From Thecaphora thlaspeos (lineage: Eukaryota > Basidiomycota > Ustilaginomycetes > Urocystidales > Glomosporiaceae), in assembly GCA_900291925.1 (NCBI GenBank), contig UWYS01000010.1:682001-746000 (forward strand): a stretch of DNA of 64,000 nucleotides, in the 5' to 3' direction. A program made the translations under genes and the position numbers. Shown here piece by piece: positions 52,542 through 64,000 of the stretch (positions are counted from its first letter, which is position 1; every line of letters begins with the position of its first letter). The notes beneath the pieces were generated by a model that worked only from the letters and a program-made list of their open reading frames with translations, had not been told where the DNA came from and made no database searches.

Positions 52542-53984
52542 ATGCGAAGCAGTCGATCGTCCTCCATCACATCCAGTGGCTCATGGGCCAGCTCGCAAGC
52601 TGCTCAGTCCGCTCCTCCGCCACAACCATTCTTGTCGCGCGTCGTAGGCCCAACCTTGCCTCCCGGCTTCCGGAGGTCATCGTCCTCGGCAGATGCTTCA
52701 GCTAGCTCCGATGATGATGCGGTAGATGTCGGTCCTGCTCCACCATCCGCTTCAGAACTCTCTGTTGACAAGGATGCTGTCAGCGCAGCCACGCGCCTCT
52801 TCTTGGAACGAGAACAGCGAAGGAACCAGGCAGCCATGGTGAGTCGTCCAGTGAGACTGCAAAGTGCAGCTTCGCTGCGATGATGCAACAAGCTCTGACG
52901 TATACTCGTCCGTACTCTTAACAAAACGCTTGCCTTTCTATGCGTCTTCCAGGAGGCCGAAGCGGCCAGCAAGAGGGCGGCGACTACCCGGCCCGAGTGG
53001 ATGCTCAACCTCCCGACCGCCACTTCATCGCTCACGTCGATCGCCGCCGATCCGACCCGACTCAAGTCTCGTGGCTTTGCGCAGACCACTGCCCGAGTAC
53101 AGACGGGCAGGGGCGCAGCGGCTGCCGATGGGCCTGCGGATGCCAGTCTTTGGAGCGAGACGCCTGAAGAGCGCAAGCAGAGGCTTCAGGACGAGATCAG
53201 CGGAACGAGGGCCAGGGCTGGCGATGCGCCCCTTGACGAGGAAGAGCAGCTGCAGCGGCTCATCCAAGAGCGCCGCGATGCCACAATCCAAGCGCAGCTG
53301 GACAAGGCTTCGAACCGTCGGTCCACTACCCTAATGGACATGCACAAGGACAAGCGGAAACGCGAGCTCAGAGATCGCGAGGATGGCCGGGAGAGGCAAT
53401 CCAGGTCTAGGCGGGCAGCAGGCGACCTGTACGACAAGAGTGACGAGGAGAACAGGGACAGGAGAAAGTCAAGCCGCCGCCGCCGCCGATCTAGGTCACG
53501 CTCCCCCACGTCTCGGAGGAGAGGCGAAACTTCACATCACGATCCGCGAGACAGATCGCGGCGTCGTCCTTCTGACGGCGACAGGCACGGCGAACGCTCA
53601 CGAGATCGCCACTCTGAGCGGTCAGGCGATCGCGATCGCCGACACCGGGACGAGGCCTGCGAGAGCGATGAAGACTCCGACGCGCGGCGAAGGCGGCGTC
53701 GCAGGGAAAAGGAGAAGAGGCGTGAAGAGCGTGAGAGGGACAGCGACGCAAGCAAAGACAGAAAAAAGGGCAGCAGCAAAGGCAAAGAGCAGGACCGGAA
53801 CAGGAAGAATGACGAGGCGGCGCTTAAGAAAGTGCTGGGGACCACGGCACCACACATGTGGGACCGAGACGCGGCGCTGAACGCGGGCGGCAAGCTGATG
53901 GACGAAAAGAGCCGTGGCCGACTGGTGCAAGATGCTGCGGCGCTCGGCAGTCGATTTGGGAGTGGTTCGAGTCGGTTCCTGTAG
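52542..53984 (+). CDS. GPALPP1/DUF3752-family protein
   Basis: Two exons (52542-52838, 52953-53984) encode 442 residues. The signature VGPTLPPGF (GPxLPP at 36-41) and RPEWMLNLP near residue 110 mark the GPALPP/DUF3752 family, nuclear proteins often listed as splicing-associated. The C-terminal motif WDRD and the region around residues 400-442 also fit. Residues ~180-390 are Arg/Asp/Glu/Ser-rich with SRSRS-like repeats (SRRRRRSRSRSPTSRRR), an RS-like low-complexity region. A small intron of 114 nt splits the gene after AAM. The start ATG follows a CT-rich leader and gives a Ser-rich N-terminus. Biochemical function is unknown. Confidence 0.8.
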
Positions 53985-54350
53985 GTGGTGAGGTCACAAG
54001 TCCCGATCCAACGTCGAGGAGTAGATCTTCTAGAGTAGGAGTGACAACCTGAATAGACCCTGGTGCTTGCGCAGGAGAAAAGCAACGTAAAGCGACCGAT
54101 TTCCAGGGTGACGTGTGCGGAGCAGAGGGCCTAGCCTGCAGTGCAAAGCTTGCGTTGACCAAGGCGTTGGCTCAGCCGTAGCGATATGGCTTGGGCGACG
54201 TTGGGGGGGGGGGGGTCCCAGGGAAGCGGCCGACTGCAACGGACGCGACGCGCGCCCGGCGAGAGCGCGTCGCGTTTCGGAAGCGGGCAAGGGTCCAGGC
54301 CAAAGGGAAAGGGGGGTGGTGCGCGGGTACAGCCGATAATCGGCTGCTGC
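53985..54350. other. Intergenic with 13-base poly-G run
   Basis: 366 bases between the DUF3752 gene and the tandem array; 54203-54215 is an uninterrupted G13 tract (potential G-quadruplex or assembly weak point). Confidence 0.6.
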
Positions 54351-54651
54351 CTGCTGACTGTTGCCCGCCGTCTGCTGACTGTGTTGCCCGCCGTCTGCTG
54401 ACTGTTGCCCGCCGTCTGCTGACTGTTGCCCGCCGTCTGCTGACTGTTGCCCGCCGTCTGCTGACTGTTGCCCGCCGTCTGCTGACTGTTGCCCGCCGTC
54501 TGCTGACTGTTGCCCGCCGTCTGCTGACTGTGTTGCCCGCCGTCTGCTGACTGTTGCCCGCCGTCTGCTGACTGTGTTGCCCGCCGTCTGCTGACTGTTG
54601 CCCGCCGTCTGCTGACTGTTGCCCGCCGTCTGCTGACTGTGTTGCCTGCCT
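54351..54651 (+). repeat. 14-copy 21/23-bp tandem array before SMC5
   Basis: Units begin CTGCTGACTG and end GCCCGCCGT; most are 21 bp, while copies 2, 9, 11 and the last carry an extra TG giving 23 bp. Copies are otherwise identical, so the array is young or homogenised. It ends about 75 bases before the SMC5 ATG and so probably lies in the promoter or 5' UTR. It is open in several frames on both strands by virtue of its unit length. Confidence 0.93.
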
Positions 54652-54726
54652 TGCTTCCTCCACGCCTTCCGGCAGCAACACGTCCCCAACCCCAGCGTCG
54701 CCCGCATCAACGCCACCAGCACAGCC

Positions 54727-59114
<4,388 letters not shown>

Positions 59115-61123
59115 GGTTCTCCCGGCCTACGCACGGCCTTCCAAGGCCGTGGCGAGTGAGGCCCGGCCCCGCCACCTCGGCCATGCCATGATCTTGGCGA
59201 GGTCTCTTCATCCTCTTTGCTCATTCACAATCCCCCCTCTTCACCCAGGTCCAGCGGCATCGACCAGCCTGCATCCTAGCTGCTTTTCCCTGCGCTGTTA
59301 TGCCCCCTCTTTTCGCGACGAGATAACGAGCGTGTGCCCGCCGCTTGTCGATACCGCTCTCGCCACTGCGACGTGACCCGCCGCTGCCCCTGATACATGC
59401 CCGTCCTTCGTCTACTGAGTCGCATTCTCGTTTTGCGAACGATACCGAGGCCTAGCTCGCACAGCAGACTGCCGCCTTTGTGACGAACAAACATAGCATA
59501 GCGACCATCCTTTGGCCGATCTGTCTGCCAGATCTCCGCACCATCTGTGGCGGAGTGCTACAAGGTCACCTTGGCCGACACCTTAGCAGACAGCTGCTGC
59601 CAAGCTCGACTTGGCAAATCTTCTCACAAGCTCTCGTTGACAGACGTCTTGCTCAATGTGCCTTGGTAGCAATTTCTCGAATCTCTCAAATTGATCTCGT
59701 GCTATTATGCTACAAAGACTGCATGTGCGTGTATATGTGTGACGCAGCGATGTTGACATGCAAGATGTCAAGGCAAAGAGGATGCGATGGTCAGCTGGGG
59801 TGGTCTGGATGGCCAGAGGATCATTGCAAGCAAGAGCACCGGCCGGTAAACTCACCAACGGGCAGGGCAGGCAATGGCGGCTGCGGCGAGGCGACCTGTG
59901 ACGACAAGATCTGTTTGCGAGAGGGCAGAGTCAAGGAGGCAGAGGGGGGGATGTCAGCGTCAAGTTGGACCTCAAGGGCAGGAAAGGGACGGGGCAGGGG
60001 CAGGGCCAGTTACCGACACAAGCGGAGCAGGGCCAGGTGGAAGTCGAGGGGACGCGGGCGAAGAGCGAGGTATGATGGGAGCAGGAAGGGAAGGGAGCAA
60101 CGGCAGCGGTGCGGGTCTATATACCCCACGGGCCGCCTCACCGCCGCCGCCTCACCGCCGCCGCCTGCCCGCTGCCGCACCCGTCCTGCTCGTCCTGCTT
60201 GCCTTCCTGCCTTACCTGCGGCGTCCCTCAAGCCAGCGCAGCCAGCTGTCCTGAGGAGCGTCCTGTTCCAACACGCCACCCCAAGCCACCCAGCAACCCT
60301 TCGGCGCCCGTCCAGCGCGCCCACTAAGCCTCCATCCACGTGACGGATGACTCACCCGGTGGAGGTCTGGTGCTATGGCAGTCTTTGAGTGTGAGTGTTC
60401 TTTGTCGGCCGGGTCTGGTCAGCTGACCTGTTGGTCGGCACAGAGAAGAGGGGCAGGAAGCGGGAAAAGGCGTCATCAGTCATAGTAGCTGTCGGCCTGT
60501 GTGTTGGCCTGTGTGTGCCGCTGTGGCGTGAGAGGGTGAGGTCAGGGCAACGAGCAGGAAGACGGCTTAGCTTGCGATCCAGGACAAGGTGGGAAAGGAG
60601 GAGAGACGGTGGGAGGAAGGGTGTGGCATTCCAAGTCCAAGAGGTAGCTACATCATCTCGATTGCCTTGGAGATACCTTGGCCAAGAACGCCGCCAACCT
60701 TGAATTCACGTCGGATCCAAGATCGGCCAAGGTACCTCCAAGCTTATCTTGGAGGCAGCTTGGAGGATCTTGCCGCCGAGGTACCTACGGTGTCGGCCAA
60801 GAAGGTCCGAATCTCTGCTATGAAATCATCGTTTCGAATTTGCGTTTGGCGCCACATGAGGCGAGCGTTGTGCTTGATTGGAGTGATGGCGCGTGGGCTG
60901 TTTGCTGGAGACCAAACTTTGACTACCAGCGCGTGTAGAAGACCGGGGGAAAGGGGGAATCGGGAAGTGAATCCTCGTCGCTTCTCGGCACGACCGGACT
61001 ACCTGGACGCTCTCCTTGACATCGTGGTTTGCATTCTTTCCCCTGCGTCGCGCCGTTTGCCGCCACTGGAATGGTCCGACTCCTCGACCGTAGACCCAAC
61101 GTGTTCTGCATGCCGAGCCTCAC
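59115..61123. other. 2-kb gene-poor region with short inverted motifs
   Basis: No protein gene or RNA gene is recognised. It contains CTTGGCCGACACC near 59571 and its exact reverse complement near 60788. Between 60665 and 60800 there is a cluster of CCAAG/CTTGG motifs including a perfect hairpin CCTCCAAG-CTTAT-CTTGGAGG. A TATA-like CTATATACCC at 60116 precedes a CCGCCTCACCGCCG duplication. Confidence 0.45.
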
Positions 61124-63760
61124 CTACTGGCTGACCTCCACAGGATCCTGGCCGTTCTCGTCGATGTACTCGGTGTACTCCTTGCGGGTCTTCCGGAAGG
61201 CCTCGTCGCAATCCTGCAGGCGGCCGCTGCGCACCAGCTCCTCGAGGTGCGGCTTGGGCTGCTGCCCGCGGAGCTTGGTCTGTTCGACGTCAGCCTTGAT
61301 CAGCTCGAGCGCTCGGCAGGCGACGGTGAAGCGGTCGATGTGATTGAGCCTGAGCATGCTCCACGGCGTGGTGGTGGTGCCCTCTTCGATGTAGCCGAGG
61401 TAGTCGGTGGGTCGACGGCCGGTCAACGACGACAGGCGGTCCGAGAGCAGGCCCTTGATGGCCGAGGTATAGCCGTGGAACGAGATGACGAGAGGTCGGT
61501 CTTTGGTGAAAAGGCCGTAGAACTGTTCGTCGGTGAGGGCGTGAGGGTGGATCGAAGCCTCGGCCAGGACCATCAGGTCCGTGACGTTGACGACGCGCAC
61601 GCGAAGTCCAAACGTCGGATCCTTGCGCAGCAGCTCCGAGGCCGCAATCACCTCGGCTGTAGGCTCCGTGCCAATGCCGACCAGCACCACGTCGGGATCC
61701 TCTCCGCCATCGGTCGAGTAGGCCGGCCAGATCGATGCACCCGCTTTACAGTGGGCATTGGCCTCGTCGGCCGACAAGTATACATGCGTCTTGTGCTTCG
61801 AGCCAACGATCAGGTTGACATAGTCGCAGCTCCTGAGGCAGTGGCTAAGGGTCGAGAGGGCGCAATTGGCGTCGGGGGGAAGGTAGACGCGGGCCACATT
61901 GTATGGAAGGTTGAGCACCGTGTTGATCAGGCCCGGGTTCTGGTGCGAATAGCCGTTGTGCTCCTGGCGCCACAGCGTCGACGTCTCAATGTAGGTGATC
62001 GAAGGGACCGGAGGTCGGAACTCGACCGCCTTGGCAACGTGGAGGAACTTGGCGTACTGCTCGATCATCGTCGCGACGATGCCGACAAAGGACTCGTAGG
62101 AGGGAAACACGCTCACTCTGCCGGTCAGCGCATAGCCCTGACAGAAGCCCTGCAGGGTGTGCTCGCTCAGCATCTCGACGACCCTACCGCTCTTCCTACC
62201 GCGGCGCCTGTCGTCGTCGGTGAGCAGCGCATCGGCGTCGGCCTGAAAGTTGCGCGCCCTGAACTCGTCCACCCTGAGGGTCGCGTCGAGGTGGTTCGAG
62301 GCGAGCTCGTCGGGACTGAAGATGCGGAGGCTGCTCTTGTTCTTGGGCAGCAGCGCGGCGAGGTAATCGCCGCAAGCCACCATCGCCGAGGCCTCCGAGA
62401 CCCTTCCGTGGGCCTCGTCCTTGCCTGCCTTGACCATGAACGAAGCGGTGCCGACGTCGCCGAGGCCCGACGAGCGCGTGTAGATCTCCTTGATCTGGCC
62501 CATCTTGAGGCGGTCCTCGTTGGGTAGGATCCGGGTCACGAGCGGGTTGATGATGAGCTCGCCCTGCTCCGAGGTGAACCACTCGTCTGGCGAGTATGAG
62601 CGGAGCCACTGCTGGAGGAGCTGCAGGTGCTCGTCGTCGCCCTGCGACTGTACCTTGACGGGGATCTGGTGGCTGCGAAAGCTGCCCTCCATCGCCTCGC
62701 CGTCGATCCGCTGCGGGCAGCCCCATGCCTTGGGCGTGGAGAGGATCAGCATGGGCCAGCGAGGTTTCTTGATCGGCGATCCAGTCCTGGCGGCGGTCTG
62801 GATGCTGCGGATCTCCGAGTAGGCCCAGTCGAGGCTGGCGGCCATGTCGATGTCAAAGGGACGCGCCTGCGCGTCACCCGGCTGGGTGTGGCGTGAGCCG
62901 AGGTGGCCGTAGTAGTCGACGATGCGCACCTGGTAGCCGTAGCCGGAGAAGAGGGCGACCAGCTCGGCCTCGTCCATGCTGCCCATGAGCGTCTTGTTGG
63001 CGATCTTGAAGCGGTTGAGGTGCAGGACGGGCAGGACGGCGCCCGACTCGGCGGGGTCGATAAACTTGTGGGCGTGCCAGGCGGTGGCTGTGGGGCCGGT
63101 CTCTGCTTCGCCGTCGCCGATGACGGCGACCGAGATGAGGTCGGGCAGATCCTGGACGCTGCCGTAGGCGACGGCGAGGGCGTAGCCGAGCTCGCCGCCC
63201 TCGTGGATGGCGCCGGGCGTGGTGGCGGTGACGTGGCTGGGGCGGACGGTGTTGGGCCAGCTGAAGTTCTTGACAAACGTCTCGAGGCCCTTGTGGGTGA
63301 GGCCCTCGGCGGGGTAGAAGCGCGAGATGGAGCCCTCGAGGTAGAGCGCGGCGAGGATAGCGGGGGCGCCGTGGCCGGGCCCGGTGACGAAGAGGAAGCG
63401 GCTCTGGTGGTCATCGTTGGCGACGGTGGCGGCGCGTGAGGCGAGATTGCGCGAAATGAGGGCGGTGACGTGGGTATAGACCGCCAGCAGGCCGGGGACG
63501 GTGCCAAAGTGGCCCAGGAGGCGCTTCTTTACGTCTCGCTTGTAGTCGAGCGGCTGACGTGCGAGAACGTTGGACTGAAGGTAGATCTGTGCGACGGCAA
63601 GGTAGTTGGCGGCCTTCTGAAAGGCCTGGATTGAGTCGAGGTCATACCTGGCTTCGGCCTCTTTGCCCGAGGGGAGCTCGAGGATGACGCTGAGGCTCGA
63701 GAGGGTCTGGTCGGGGTCGAGGCGGGAGGGGATGAGGTTGTAGCCGGGGGGGTCGATCAT
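61124..63760 (-). CDS. XFP: Xylulose-5-phosphate/fructose-6-phosphate phosphoketolase
   Basis: Intronless gene of 878 codons. This thiamine-diphosphate enzyme cleaves xylulose-5-P (and often fructose-6-P) with phosphate to acetyl-phosphate plus an aldose phosphate. Family motifs: FVTGPGHGAPAILAALYLEG, FSWPNTVRPSHVTATTPG, IHEGGELGYALAVAYGS, the ThDP/Mg signature VAVIGDGEAETGPTATAWH, VLPVLHLNRFKIANKT, RWPMLILSTPKAWGCPQ, the Pyr-domain stretch EFRPPVPSITYIETSTLWRQ with HNGYSHQNPG, and the C-terminal SFHGYTSAIKGLL. Length is slightly above the 790-830 usual for bacterial enzymes. The ATG at 63760 gives the expected start. Its single long exon contrasts with intron-rich neighbours and fits a bacterial ancestry, known for fungal phosphoketolases. 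Confidence 0.93.
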   Translation of the reverse strand: MIDPPGYNLIPSRLDPDQTLSSLSVILELPSGKEAEARYDLDSIQAFQKAANYLAVAQIYLQSNVLARQPLDYKRDVKKRLLGHFGTVPGLLAVYTHVTALISRNLASRAATVANDDHQSRFLFVTGPGHGAPAILAALYLEGSISRFYPAEGLTHKGLETFVKNFSWPNTVRPSHVTATTPGAIHEGGELGYALAVAYGSVQDLPDLISVAVIGDGEAETGPTATAWHAHKFIDPAESGAVLPVLHLNRFKIANKTLMGSMDEAELVALFSGYGYQVRIVDYYGHLGSRHTQPGDAQARPFDIDMAASLDWAYSEIRSIQTAARTGSPIKKPRWPMLILSTPKAWGCPQRIDGEAMEGSFRSHQIPVKVQSQGDDEHLQLLQQWLRSYSPDEWFTSEQGELIINPLVTRILPNEDRLKMGQIKEIYTRSSGLGDVGTASFMVKAGKDEAHGRVSEASAMVACGDYLAALLPKNKSSLRIFSPDELASNHLDATLRVDEFRARNFQADADALLTDDDRRRGRKSGRVVEMLSEHTLQGFCQGYALTGRVSVFPSYESFVGIVATMIEQYAKFLHVAKAVEFRPPVPSITYIETSTLWRQEHNGYSHQNPGLINTVLNLPYNVARVYLPPDANCALSTLSHCLRSCDYVNLIVGSKHKTHVYLSADEANAHCKAGASIWPAYSTDGGEDPDVVLVGIGTEPTAEVIAASELLRKDPTFGLRVRVVNVTDLMVLAEASIHPHALTDEQFYGLFTKDRPLVISFHGYTSAIKGLLSDRLSSLTGRRPTDYLGYIEEGTTTTPWSMLRLNHIDRFTVACRALELIKADVEQTKLRGQQPKPHLEELVRSGRLQDCDEAFRKTRKEYTEYIDENGQDPVEVSQ

Positions 63761-64000
63761 CGTGGCCAGAGGTGGGTGGCCGTACGTGGACCGGTCAGGA
63801 TAAGATTGTGTGTGTCGTGAGGGCGGGAGGAGTGGGACGACAAGGAGGATGACTATGGCGAGGGCGTCGAGGGCGAGGGTGGGAGGCGATCGGGGGCGGG
63901 GGGCGGGGGCGGATGCCAGCGTGGAAAGAGAGGAATAGGAACAAGAATGTATTTATTACATGACGACGTTGGCTCGCACTCGGGCACTGCCTGCTGGGCC
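63761..64000. promoter_or_regulatory. Phosphoketolase upstream region (cut by window end)
   Basis: 240 bases, C/T-rich on the coding strand near the start. ATTTATT near 63950 is the only AT-rich spot. No further feature. Confidence 0.4.

Noticed and set aside
54351..54651. CRISPR-like array
   Set aside because: Units are directly adjacent with no unique spacers, and the host is eukaryotic.
59480..60343. 287-codon plus-strand frame
   Set aside because: No protein-like core, Arg/Ala/Pro low complexity at the end, and no splice or family support.
61247..62527. Plus-strand frame (426 codons) opposite the phosphoketolase
   Set aside because: Shadow of the real minus-strand gene, rich in Val/Gly/Asp/Arg, with no motif.

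Overview
The window is nuclear DNA of a filamentous or dimorphic basidiomycete. The evidence is high GC coding sequence, many short spliceosomal introns (about 87-260 nt, mostly GTGAGT/GTAAGT donors and CAG acceptors), CT-rich promoters, a lone dispersed 5S rRNA gene, and fungal proteins such as a CDC11-type septin, a DBF2/SID2 kinase, SPC25 and SNC synaptobrevin. Ustilaginomycotina (smut relatives) is my best guess, from protein style and the dispersed 5S gene. I cannot name a genus.

Layout. 1-17 kb: a lipase-like gene cut by the window edge and carrying an in-frame stop, a 5S rRNA gene, mitochondrial uS7, a UTP8/NOL11-like t-UTP protein, NOC3, a broken nitronate monooxygenase, NAA38, an unrecognised helical protein and a broken nitrilase. 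17-27 kb: FAP7, a septin, a tRNase Z-thiamine pyrophosphokinase fusion, a 74-bp inverted repeat pair, and SPC25. 27-45 kb: DBF2/SID2 kinase, a CDCA7-like zinc-finger protein, a MAPEG protein, SNC synaptobrevin, ferrochelatase, a UBE2W-like E2 facing a HECT E3, and a fructosamine-kinase-like protein. 45.6-52.4 kb: a mobile-element island with a dead copia LTR retrotransposon, a LINE fragment and AT-rich filler. 52.5-64 kb: a GPALPP/DUF3752 protein, SMC5 behind a 21-bp tandem array, a 2-kb gene-poor gap, and a phosphoketolase.

Most genes are housekeeping: ribosome biogenesis (UTP8-like, NOC3, FAP7, 5S, mitoribosomal uS7), cell division and genome maintenance (septin, SPC25, DBF2, SMC5), trafficking (SNC), heme and thiamine metabolism. 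They do not form one pathway, and each appears to have its own promoter or share a divergent one.

The most notable points are the tRNase Z-TPK fusion (824 codons across five exons with all expected catalytic motifs); a cluster of decayed catabolic genes in the first 17 kb, two with deletion junctions that look microhomology-mediated; a stand-alone TOM1/HUWE1-type HECT C-terminus head-to-head with an E2; and several very small exons (8, 11 and 12 nt). Exon coordinates were worked out by hand from splice signals and reading phase; they sum to multiples of three wherever I call a gene intact.
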